In this document: positions 47,706-59,000 of the stretch, piece after piece
How the letters are laid out: each line of letters starts with the position of its first letter
How positions within the stretch are numbered: position 1 is the first letter of the stretch
From: Sipunculus nudus
Lineage: Eukaryota; Annelida; Sipuncula; Golfingiida; Sipunculidae
NCBI GenBank assembly: GCA_026874595.1
Contig: CM049309.1
Coordinates: 39,387,079-39,451,078, forward strand
Reading direction: 5' to 3'
Length of the DNA stretch: 64,000 nucleotides
Program-made: the position numbers and the translations under genes
The notes under the pieces: generated by a model
The model's database searches: none
What the model was told of the DNA's origin: nothing
What the model saw: only the letters and a program-made list of their open reading frames with translations

Positions 47706-48439
47706 GGAAACCATATATCAAAAATTCTTTTTCCAAAGGTAGGTGCATGAATGGGCACCTTTAAGCAGTTTTCACTTTATTAGGTAATTTGTTAACTTTC
47801 CTTTCGTCTCAAAAGTTAGGTTAATGTAATTCTAATTCAGCGTTAAAGTTAATTGTGAACTGAATCAGGTAATACAGTATAAATAACCAATGGTCCAATA
47901 CAGAGTAAAAATAGTGTAAAAGTTGTGTAAAAGCACCCATGACGCTCATCAGCAATCAGCGACATAAATACACATATTCCTATACAAACAAGAAAAAAAA
48001 ATAAATAAAAGATCTTTCCACTTTTTCAATGTAATGTATTTACACGAGCAATATATACAAAGTATATCTACAAGCAGTATTATACATTAATTAGATTCAC
48101 AACAACCGTAAGACAACCAATATAACTAAAGAAACATGTGGAACCTTCGGACAGAATGCAAAATACAAATTCAAATGATCACATAATATTTAGCCCCTTA
48201 TTTAACACCTCTTGAATTTGAAAAACAGTAACAAACTCTGAATGACTGCAAATGAAATATGGTATTTGTAAACATTTTGAACAGTTAAAACGAAACATAT
48301 ATCATGTTACTAAACAAGCATCAGGAGGAAAAATCGCAATAGAAATGCCGTGTCTCTCAAAATCTACAGATTTCTAACAAAAAGTTGCATGTACTCAGTG
48401 CCAGGCAACATGCTTAAAGTCTCTTAAAATCTCTAAACA

Positions 48440-49110
48440 ATGTGACTGAGCTAATGCAGGTACTCTTCCATGGTTAGTTCTGTACCCTCCTTTTCTTCTT
48501 CATCCTTGGATATTCGGACAGAGGTCGGGGGTCGGGGGGCTGCACAAAACCTCGAGCGGGTGATGGTCACACCGGTGGCGGCCTGCTCCCGACACAGATA
48601 CTGTATGCGAATCAGAATGAAGACGTTGGAGTGATGGTGGCACGGTTTATCTTGCTGTGCCAGCCTTCTATGTTGTTGTTCGTGCGTACCGTGTGTATGT
48701 ACACGCATCACATGTCGATAGGAAACTGACTTATCAGCCACATCTGTCGGTAGTATCTAAACAGGGGTTCCAACGCGGGGAACAGGAAAGCTGCGGGAAA
48801 GTTGATCGGATGGATACACCGGATGGAAGGCGATGGCCATCAGTATCCTGACCAGACGCGACACTTCTTCTTTGCGAAAAGACTGACAAGACCAAGTTGC
48901 TGCAAATGCTTCCAGGTTGCCTGGGTGTGGTGGAACTGACAACCATTGTGCTGAAAGCTTGTGGGAACTACTTACGGACGGCGTTCATCAGAGCTGGTTC
49001 AAAATCCGACAACACGCGCTGCGGATCCAGCATCAGGTCTATGCCAGCCATGCGACGTATCAACACCTCAAACAATTACCAGTATATATCCTAGCTTTTA
49101 TCATTTAACA
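48440..49110 (-). pseudogene. MULE-type transposase relic (FLYWCH-associated family)
   Basis: Read on the minus strand in shifting frames, the segment shows the C-terminal half of a MULE transposase: LSDFEPALMNAV (~48978-49013), then after a stop and frameshift GCQFHHTQATWKHLQQLGL (~48888-48944), FRYYRQMWL, and RTNNNIEGWHSKINR (~48643-48688), followed in another frame by a helix with ILIRIQYLCREQAAT. These match the conserved DFE-x-A, C-x-FH, and N-N-x-EGWH motifs. At least three frameshifts and three in-frame stops break it. The N-terminal catalytic half was not found to the right of 49110, where a satellite array begins. Most similar families in animals are often joined to a FLYWCH zinc finger; none is seen here. 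Confidence 0.85.
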
Positions 49111-49129
49111 GCACGTATACTAGTCCAAA

Positions 49130-49680
49130 CTTAAAGATGACGGGCCTCACAACAAAGACCTAAATTCTGGTTTCAATGGAGACTTTTCATAGGTCTCTCA
49201 CTGTGTCAAGAATGAAGATTCTAGGTCCAGTCTATACGATTTGTGCCCTGTTAACAGATGTTCACATTTTTAAAGGTCTCAAAAAATAGAGAAAACAATT
49301 CGTAAAGGATCGAAAATTACAGGTGGCGCCACCAGTCTGCAGAAACTGATGGAACATCTCATGATTAATATGTATGCCAAAAATCATGACCATCAGTGAT
49401 GTAGTTAATGAGATATTGAAGTTTTTGTATGAAATTTTTGACTATTATGGGGGGTACTTTGGGGTCCCATAGCTCGAAGGATATGGGTAACAGAGACCTA
49501 ATTTCTGGTTTCCAAGGAGATTTTTTATCGACCTTTCAGAATGTCAAGTTACAAGATTCTAGGTGCAGCGGTTACGATTTGTGCCTAGTTAATGGACAGA
49601 CGGACAGACAGACAGACGGACGACGGACAAAGAGTGATCGCTATAGTTCAGCATGACTGAAAGTCAGCTGAGCTAAAAAA
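49130..49680. repeat. Second array of the ~340-bp satellite family
   Basis: About one and a half units related to 34440-35790 (AGCTCGAAGGATATGGGTAA, TGTGCCCTGTTAACAGATG) end in a GGACAGACAGACAGACGGAC microsatellite, then AGTGATCGCTATAG and a small hairpin (GACTGAAAGTC). It directly abuts the MULE relic. Confidence 0.8.
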
Positions 49681-49689
49681 AACAACAAC

Positions 49690-52600
49690 ATTATGAAACA
49701 TTAACGGGCTGATACTAGTTGTTATAAGATTATTGCTGGGAGTTGTGAAACACTAACATTTTCGTTCTAGTTACATACCATGGACAAGGGCACGAGGGGG
49801 TCCTCGCAGCTTTAACACAGAGATCCGGGATAGGTTTAGCTGAAATAAAGTCCACCTCGACAAAATATTTAAAGTATGTGTATTCAACTGGACAACCCAA
49901 GTGCTTGTTGAGCATTGTCAGCTGCCAAAGATCTACAGTATGCTGCATAGACACTTCGTGAACGAAGCAACTAAATTTATGGAGAATTTAAAATAGAAAA
50001 GAATCCAAGCACGAGCGGCTTAACTGGTGAATTCTGAAGATATTTTAGAAACTTGTAGGCCCGGATTTGCTAAGTTCTAAATATAGCTTTTCAAAAAGGA
50101 CATTTGTTAATTTCTCAAAGACAAGGTATCATATGATTGTTGTATAAAAAGAGGGGAATATTAGGAGGCCTACATAGCTATTAAATATTGATTGTAGGAT
50201 TCTGACAGTGTTTATGTAACCGTTCTGTGTTCCACCATATTATGCCAATTGATCAAATATGTTCGGTGAAAGGGAGATCTATTGCACAAAATGATCGTTA
50301 ACCCGTGATGTTATTGACAAAACAAAGAATGAATAAAATGTCTTTTGCCCTTAGCAGTGTTGTCCTAGAGAAGGCATTTGACAGATGAGATTGGCAATTT
50401 ATGTTTAAATGTTTAAGGAGACCAGGTTTTGGTCCAGACGCCCCATTACGTTGCAGTACACCATTAATCGTACTCCGTCAAGAATGCCGGGGATCTGGCT
50501 ATCCACTGCTGTAGTATGTTCGTCGAGTTACATATCCTCTCAAGTCTTCTGCCCCTGAGTAGACTGATTTGAATCCCACAGTTGGTGATTCCAAGGCCAC
50601 CGTCCAAATGCACCGTTCTTTGGGGACCTGAGCTGGTCGACTACCTCCTGGTTGGTGACTGGATTTCCCAGCTTCCGTCACGAGGGATTCTCCTCTGGGT
50701 TGTTGTACCTGGATCGCCCTTCATTATACGACGCCAGCAATGGTCTTGTGTCCCCGGTCCACTTGTGGTGTACTCCCAAGTTGATCGTTTATAACGATCG
50801 TTTACAATGATTTCATGAATATTAATTGTTTTACATTGTTTTACATAATTTTTTATTGATAATTCTCTACCTAGGAACACAATGAGTCTAAATGTTAAAA
50901 AGCTCCAGGAATATCTGAAACAAGAGTTCAACCCAAACAAAAAAAGTATTATTTTAACAGATAACACTTGTAATATGTGTAGTTCGAAGGATACAAATTT
51001 CCATATTTAGGTTTCCAAAATAAATATATGTTTAACCGATTTTAATTATTTGTATTAGGCATGTTTCATTTTGTACGTTTATGGCAATTGATTGAATTGA
51101 TTTACATTATACTTATTTTTGATTTGTAAAGAGCACTTTTAAGAAGTATTCGAATGATTTTATTACATATTTGTTTAGTTTTTTATTTATTTTATGATCC
51201 AAGTAAGTTGGTGTGTCCTTTATACGTCCAAATGTTCCCTTATATTAATAAATTTGACTCCCATTTCTATTCGGTTCAGCTTTAAATCCGATTAAAAGTC
51301 CTGACTTTGCGCACATGCATGTATATATGTATATATTGGAAAAAATGAGAGGTAGTCAATTTAGCTTCCTTAAAATTTTCAGACTTTTTGCAAATCATCA
51401 CAGCGTCACCAAAGTCCGGTAACCTTTGACTTTATTAAATATACATGGATTTAACCGGGAATCAAATTTAGGCGTGATTTCATATTGGTTAATATTTCTT
51501 TTGAATTTCATTAAAATCCATCATATTCCTCATAAGCTATAGCGGCGACACCACAAAGTAGCCAAGTGACCTTTGACCTTATTAAACATGCGTGAATTTT
51601 GCCCATAATCGAACCCGAGCGAGATAAACAATTGGCATATAGTAATGGGGAGTTCCGTGAAAATCCATCAAAGCCACTTCAAAACTCGCCCTTGAAGTGA
51701 AATTAAAATATGCATTTTTGCACAACAGAGTATGAACACACATCATACCTAATGGATGACGGTTACGGCCATCAACAATGAAAAGATGCAATGAATATAT
51801 CGCAGCACTTACCAGTGTCTTGCGTTCAAATGTTACAACAGACAAAATGAACTGACAAACTATATGATGACCAAGCAACTCATTGTTTGGTTAACGCCCA
51901 GTGCTGATGACAACCACAAATAATACTACGGGACTCTCTAGGCAACATTGCAGGATAAACCAAACCTCAAATGAAGAAGACGAATGGGAGAGCAAAATAA
52001 AGGCAATGTGATTGTTTAATGAATGACCAGGGAAATGACCAATAATGCAAGAGCCTGTGGGCTACTTTGTTCTGCGAAGACTCTCGTGACCTAAATGTTA
52101 CATTACAGAATATATTGAAAACACGCCAGCTGTATTTCAAAACATTATTCCTCAATGGTATCAAGTGCTACATCTCCTACAGTATTTGTTTGATGTACAT
52201 TATATGAAAACTTGTGATTTTTAAGGTACAGAAGTTATTATACCATTTATATCCAATGATATGATTGTGCTTCTTATGTTTCCCGCATGGTTCAGCATAT
52301 TGAATAATTATGATCCGTGCTAGCCCTAAAAATTGGATTTGCACAAGAAAAACTTTTTGTATTTTTTTTTGCGATTTTTCCGGACGTTTACGCACTTAAG
52401 TCATGCAATGGACCGGCCCGCAAAGTGAAATAAATGCCCGCATTTTATACTTCATATGTTAACAATATAAAACGTTAAATTACTTCATTGCAAAGTAATC
52501 TCCAATTCACAGTCAACCCATAAATGAACATCTTATGCTTTTGGGTGTTGAAGTATTATCAAAATAGCGTCAAACATGCAAGACAATGGGAAATATTGTT

Positions 52601-53939
52601 TGATAAGACAACTGAAACTCTAAGAAAATAGAGGCAAATGTTTCTAGTCAACACTTAATCTTAAACCAAAACGCAAATGAGTGAAAAATCAAGACTAAGC
52701 AATACGGTTTTTTTAATGAGGCACTGGTAAACTGATGACTGATAAAGAAAGATCTTTAAGGTGACAATGAAGAGTTTAAAACTGAAAGAAAAAAAGTTTC
52801 AAAGTTATTCGTGTAGCACCACATGTTGAACAAATCGTCGCAGAGGAAATTTATTTGCTGCTTTTCCTTTGCATTATGTGTGCTATTTGTTTGATGTGAC
52901 TATAAAATTTCTGGTAGTAACTTCTAGCTTTAGAACGTGTTTTATCAGGCAGAGGATTTTCCCCCCGAGGGCATGGCTGTGCATCTTCTGTTTTGATTTG
53001 TTATCTCCGAGCTTCCTAGCAAAGTGTACAGACCATGTTTGCAACCTTATATATTGTTCTAAGGCAATTTTTGTATTGTTATGCTGGAAATTCCGATGTA
53101 GCTTATGCACATATTTCATATCCGCGACGTTTCAATAAGATAAAACTGACACAACCAATATCTTATTAAGCATACTGACAATGTCATGTATTGACAGCAA
53201 TCATCAGTTGACAATAATATGTGACGGAAATGTGACTATACTTACTGTTTGATTTATTAAACTTGATGCTCATGCCAAATTATAAATAAAAATTAAACAA
53301 CACGTAATGATACACTATGATGGACCTAGTTAATGCTTCTCAAATGAAAGTACTTTCTGGACAATTCCAAGACAGCAAAACAAATTATGTTTTTTAATGA
53401 AAAAAGACTCCACCCATAAATGATAAATAAAGAATATCTTGAAAATATGAGTTTTCGATAAATGACAGGGCACCAAATGCTAAGGAATGATGGTCTGCAA
53501 ATGAAACCTTGAAATTGCAAATATATGCCCACAAAATCAGAAGGGGATGCGAGGCAATATGGACAGTCAAATAATAAACCTTAAAATGTGAAGATACCCC
53601 CCGTGATTTTCTGCTTTATTATAAAAAAAGAGGAATATAGAGAAAGATATATGAACAGAAAACGTTAATATTTAACACTGAAGAATGACAGTGCAAAACT
53701 CCAGGCTACTTTTTAATAAGATCAATGAGATCAAAATTATTGTTTGGTATACTGCGGATGGACCATAATAGCAATGTCATGACGAAGAAGGTATTCTCAC
53801 CTTATTGTTAAGGATCTTGTCCAAATAGACATACTCTGACTGCTGGAGCGCGTTTAAATGCCTAGTCTCCTAAGGATATACAGATTCGAGAATTCTTAAT
53901 GATAATTGTGTTAATAGTTCTGGGTAAACAGGCTCCATG
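49690..53939. other. Intergenic region without recognisable gene
   Basis: No exon with coherent splice sites or known motifs was found on either strand. A GC-richer segment at ~50430-50790 looks like part of a dispersed repeat but was not identified. The rest is AT-rich with short frames only. Confidence 0.5.
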
Positions 53940-53944
53940 GAGCT

Positions 53945-55371
53945 TGTAAAAGCTTTTCGGCCTTTCGCTCAGGCGGCCGGGTTCGATTCCCGGCGGGAGG
54001 AGTCAGACACTTTTTATTTTTATACTACAGACCTGTGTTCCCATATACTTTCTTAAAATTGCAAATGATACGTTTTGCGTGTCCTTGAAGAGTATATGCA
54101 GGTTTTATACATTTATTATATTTATATTCATTTTTACTTGATATAAGAGAGGCGCGTAAGTTTATTTTTTATGGTATCGGGAAGGAATCCTGTTATTGCT
54201 TTGTCATTACATCCGGGCAACTGGTGGCTTACTGGTCGACGTTCAAGTTTGGCACATGTTTGGATATTTGAAGTTGTGGACATAATTTTACACTTATTGG
54301 TACTCACCTAACGGGTAGGTTGTTTTAATTTGAATTTATTGTTGTCATATTTTGAATGGAGCTCTTCCTAGTGTACGTTATAATGGAATATATGAAAGGA
54401 CTTGGGTACGGTTTATGACAGGGTTCGTCTTGTTGAATCCTTATTGTTGTTTATGCTGAGTGTCGCCCATCAAAAAGGGGTCCCTTGTGTGTCACCCTTG
54501 TCCTGTCGTTGGCAAAAATATCTGTATTACGTGATTTAATACTTGACCGTGCTAGAGTGTTGTTATACGAAACATGACCAGTAATAGGTTAAACTACTTA
54601 TTTAAATATAACTGTTTACAGCATGTCACTAAATATTTGATGTTAATGGTACAAAGACTTGAACTCATATAGTATACCTTTCAGCACCAGCCTGGGAGTG
54701 TTTGTACATGCTGGCACCAGTAATATAGCGTGGTTATGTCGTTGCAGAAGGCGTGTGAATCTTGTAAGTGTCATTTAAATATTGCTACTATGTTTAGTAT
54801 GTGTATGATGGGTTGTGTTGCTTGGATACACGCCATAGGTTAATAATTATCCTGATTACCGAATGAGTCATTTTAATTTAATCAATGGCAGATTTTGATA
54901 TATACACAGTGATGAATCAAGCCTGTTCATTATTTCCTTCCGAAAATATGCACATATAAACATATGCATATATAACATAGCTCTATTGATTCAAATATAT
55001 ATGTGAACAAATCCATCATTACAAGGTGTCATAAGTGTTGGTATATTGTACTAAGGTCATGCCAACAGAGGTCAAGTTACAATTACGGTGGAGATCAGTC
55101 TTAAGTTAATATAATATATCATACCATAGATTCGGGGTGTCATTAATTGGAAATACAGTTTCATTTACACCTTTTAAATCTACGGAAAGAGGAAATATAT
55201 TGTGATGTGGACTTCTAGTGTGATATGGACTTCTAATGATACTGAATTAGGTTTACATTATTGCACCGTGACTGATATATCGAATTTCCTTTGTTTAATC
55301 TTGCACAGATTCACCATGTTTGAGTGAATAAAGAACCTTTCTACAAGTAGTTTTCCTGGCCACGCATTGCA
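53945..55371 (+). repeat. 5' LTR of the BEL/Pao element, with tRNA-like module
   Basis: It starts TGTAAAAGC and ends GCATTGCA. Positions 53960-54000 resemble the 3' part of a tRNA-Glu: the loop region CCTTTCGCTCAGG and a perfect T-arm (stem CCGGG/CCCGG at 53977-53981 and 53989-53993, loop TTCGATT). The A-box end is lost. AATAAA is at ~55326. Compared with the 3' LTR it has ~0.5 kb extra (about 54461-54967) and lacks a segment of ~0.13 kb. Confidence 0.88.
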
Positions 55372-55390
55372 GTGAATAACATTCTATAAT

Positions 55391-56652
55391 ATGGCTGATT
55401 CTGCCAAGGTTGTTCGTCGTCAGAAGAAGGCAGCCATCACTAGACATTTGGGTAACCTCGACAGACTTGTGGCTGAAGAAGATATGGATGGCGTGCGATC
55501 TAAGCTTGAACAATTGCGGAAAAGCTTCCTTGAGAGTGACGATGAATTAGAACAAAGTGATCTTTGGTTTCGTGAGGTTGAGTCAAATTATGTGATTAAA
55601 GTTAAATCTGCTCGTAGTTGGCTAAAATCGCAAACGCCAAAGATCGATGGTAAGAAAGACTCTGTCATGTCACCATCCGACATTGTTAATTTTATGAGCA
55701 TCCCCAAAGTTGAAGTGGACAAATTCGATGGCCGCCCCCTCAAATAGCAAACTTTCATGGCAATTTTTAACGAAGTTGTGGACAGTAAAATTACACAAGG
55801 TCAAGTGAAACTTACGAGACTTTTAGAATACACAGATGGTGCCGCCAAAGCTGCAATAAAAAACTGTGCTTTGATTGGTGGGGATGAGGGCTATCAGCAC
55901 GTTCGAGACATTTTACAGAGCAGATTTGGTAACTCCCACTTATTGTCGCGAAGCATCATTAATGATCTTAAGCGTGGAAAATATGTATCCAAACCAAATG
56001 ATCTTCAGCAATTCGCAGATGACTTATCAATGGGTTTGACTGCGTTAGAAAAGTTGCACACCTACGATGAAATAAACACGCAACAGAGTATTATTGACAT
56101 TTTACAAGATGTCCGCAATATCTGAAAAATCAATGGCGGAAAAGGGCGCTAGAAAACAAGCTTATCCCAATTTCAGAGACTTTGTAGAAATCGTCAAGAC
56201 GGCGGCGTCTGATGCGTGTGACCCGGTCTATGGGACAGTTGCCATCAAGTCCCGTAGTAGTCTTAAAAGGGCCACCTGTCATTCGGTGTTGTATTCATCC
56301 AATCCTACTTCCAGAGGGGCCCACTCATCGCAGTATACTGCACCAACACAAACTACCTCTGCACGGACATCCACAATGGCGCGAACCTGTGTTGTGTGTA
56401 GCCAGAACCACAAACTTTTTCAGTGTGATGCCTTTAAGAGTATGTCACCTAAAAATAGGTTTGAAATTGTCAAAAAGGATAGATTGTGCTATAATTGTTT
56501 GCTACATGATCACAACAGCTATGAATGTCGAAAAAAAAAGGTTTGTTCAGTGCCAGGTTGTAACAAAAAACATACAAAGTTCATTTACTTTGATGGTTCT
56601 AGCATTACAGGTCACACTGACAGTACACCAGTCAATATAGGTAATGAAATGT
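55391..56652 (+). pseudogene. BEL/Pao Gag with zinc knuckles (stop plus frameshift)
   Basis: ATG 55391 opens an alpha-helical Gag. A single in-frame TAG at 55745-55747 interrupts it, and the same frame continues to about 56125. A +1 shift near 56100-56125 leads into the frame holding the Cys/His region: CVVCSQNHKLFQC, then LCYNCLLHDHNSYEC and VCSVPGCNKKH. These are the characteristic knuckles upstream of BEL/Pao proteases. The frame stops at ~56652. Confidence 0.88.
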
Positions 56653-56699
56653 AACACCAGTCAATACAGGTAATGAAAATGTATCACCGGCTAATACAG

Positions 56700-58508
56700 G
56701 TAGGGAAACTGTAACAGTCAGGAACAGTCATGCAAATGTCGGTAGTGTTGGTATGCATATTGATCTGTGTTCTACAGTTTGCTTGCCAATCGTTCCAGTT
56801 CTTGTTGGTGAACAGGTTGAAGTTTTTGCTCTTTTAGATAAGGGGTCAACCAGTACTTTCATCTCACAGAAGTTAGCTACGCGTTTGAACTTGACAGGTA
56901 TGTTAGAGAACTACAAAATAAATACTCTTGGTCGTAGTGCAAATACTACTGCTTAAGTTGTGTCCTTCGATGTCTCTACTCCAGACAAGGAGCACATGGT
57001 TGAGTTGAAAAATGTATTTGTAGTTCCCAACATCCCTGCGAGGTATCCCAGCAGTCAAATTGATTTAAAGGAATATCCATATCTGGCAGATCTTCCAATT
57101 CCTCAGGTTGGCCACGATGTACATGTTGACATCCTTATTGGCATGGACCACGCGCATCTGTTGATGCCTCTAGAAATCAAGTTCAATCCCAATAGTAGAA
57201 AGCAGCCGTACGCTGCACGAACAATGCTTGGTTGGGCATTGAATGGTCCCATAAGCAGGCAGACAGATGTCAAATGTGAAGTTACGTCCGACTTCATCAG
57301 TCTTGAGCAGCAAGTTGATAGGTTATGGGAGTCGGAATCGTTCGATGATGGGTCATTATCATATTCGGTAGAGGATCGTAAAGTTCTTGACCTTTGGGAA
57401 CGTGAAATTGAACATGTCAATGGTCATTATGTGCTGCCGGTCCCGTGGCGTGAAGGTAAGCCGAATTTCCCCAATAACAGGGCAGTGGTTCTTAGTAGGC
57501 TGAGAAATCTTTTGTGTAAATTACATAAGAAGGGGCTGTTTGAAAGATACCAGGAGAATTTAATGAATATGATTACGGAGGGATATGCAGAATGTGTACC
57601 TGCTGGTGAGTTGTCCCTTAAAGATGGTGCCGTGTGGTACTTACCTCATCAAGCAGTTGTCTCCGAGACGAGACCATGTACTTAGAATTGTGTTTGATTT
57701 TGCAGCAAAATTGGGCAATATTAGTCTGAACACCGAGTGCTTTAGAGGGACCGACTTGAATATCAAATTGATACATGTGTTGTTGCGCTTCCGATTGTTC
57801 GAAGTTGCCGTAATGGCCGATGTAGAGGCAATGTACCATCAGGTTAAAATTCCGGTTAAAGATAGGAATGCGCTTCGCTTCCTGTGGATTGACGGTGATG
57901 AATTTGTAGAGTACAGGATGACTTCACACTTGTTTGGAGGGGTGTAGTGTGCCAGTATCAGTGTCTATACCCTTCGTAAAACTGTTCTGGATTCACCAAT
58001 GCCTGTCAGTAAACTGATCAGAGATACAGTGAACAAATCCTTCTATGTTGATGACCTACTTAAATCCATGGGATCTATTAGTGAAGCCAGGCAGGTGATA
58101 TTTGAGACCAAACAGATACTTCAGCATGATGGCTTTAATCTGACCAAAATTGTTGTAAATCACCCACAGCTGTTAAGAGAGATACCTATCGATGACAGGG
58201 CAAAAGAAGCCAAAGAGATTTCTCCTCAATTGCATAGTACGGTATTAGGCATCAAGTGGGACATTCACCAGGATGATTTTTACTATGTCAGTAAATGTGA
58301 GGAAATGTGTGGTGTTCCCACGAAAAGGCAAATGCTAAGCCAACTGTCTTCAGTATTTGACCCAATAGGGCTTATTTCTCCAATCGTAGTGGTAGGGAAG
58401 ATGTTATTCCAAGAAGCAACACGTCTCAAGTTCCCTTGGGACGTTTGCATACCTCCTGATCTTGCTAGGAAATGGCAACTTTGGTTAAAATCCTTAAAGT
58501 GTGTTTAG
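56700..58508 (+). pseudogene. BEL/Pao protease and reverse transcriptase (several breaks)
   Basis: The protease segment has LLDKGSTSTFI (~56830), where retropepsins have Asp-Ser/Thr-Gly: the middle residue is Lys here. A stop follows at 56954-56956. The protease-RT connector continues in the same frame to 57685. The RT then shifts frame: MADVEAMYHQVKIP (first catalytic Asp), MTSHLFGGV followed by a stop where Trp is expected (TAG at 57945-57947), then FYVDDLLKS (~58024) with the YVDD catalytic pair. The RT thumb/connection runs to 58508. Confidence 0.88.
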
Positions 58509-58532
58509 AGAAGCGATTTTTAAGATGGTGTC

Positions 58533-59000
58533 ATGGAGCTGCACAATTTTTGTGACGCAAGTGAGCTGGCATTTGGAGCGTGCAGTTACCTTAGAATTGT
58601 CAATTGCAGGGGACAGATTCATGTTGCTCTTTTGGCTAGTAAGAGTAGACTAGCACCATTCAAACAGGTCACCGTTCCTAGACTTGAACTTTCTGCTGCA
58701 GTAGTTGCTGCAAGGCTTGATTCTCTTATCAGGAGAGAGCTTCAAGTGTGCTTACTGAAATCAACCTTTTGGACAGACAGTCAGATTACCATCGCTCACA
58801 TTCCAGATGACACGAAAAGATTCAAGGTTTTTTGTCGCCAACAGGGTGTCACAGATTCGCGAAATGAGCGACCCTGAGCAATGGCGCCACATCAAAGGTT
58901 GTGAGAATCCAGCTGACATTTTGTCACGGGGTTGTGATTGTATCTTTACCGCAATTATGGTTTCATGGTCCAGGTTTTCTGTCAAGGCATAGGGATTCTT
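58533..59000 (+). pseudogene. BEL/Pao RNase H region
   Basis: LHNFCDASELAFGACSYL (start ~58536) carries the first RNase H Asp. KQVTVPRLELSAAVVAARL supplies the Glu and FWTDSQITI the second Asp. A frameshift near 58820 is followed by [11 protein letters not shown] and [18 protein letters not shown], the conserved end of this domain in BEL/Pao. Confidence 0.87.

Noticed and set aside
50430-50800. Possible exon in a GC-richer segment
   Set aside because: Frames on both strands are short and lack motifs; it more likely belongs to an unidentified repeat.
53940-53948. A 9-bp target duplication GAGCTTGTA around the BEL/Pao element
   Set aside because: LTR elements start with TG, so the duplicated target is GAGCT and the following TGTA on the left belongs to the LTR; the match of TGTA on the right is chance.
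53955-54000. A genuine tRNA-Glu gene
   Set aside because: Only the 3' half is tRNA-like in the 5' LTR, the acceptor stem does not pair in either LTR, and the sequence is inside LTR boundaries fixed by the target duplication and the polypurine tract.
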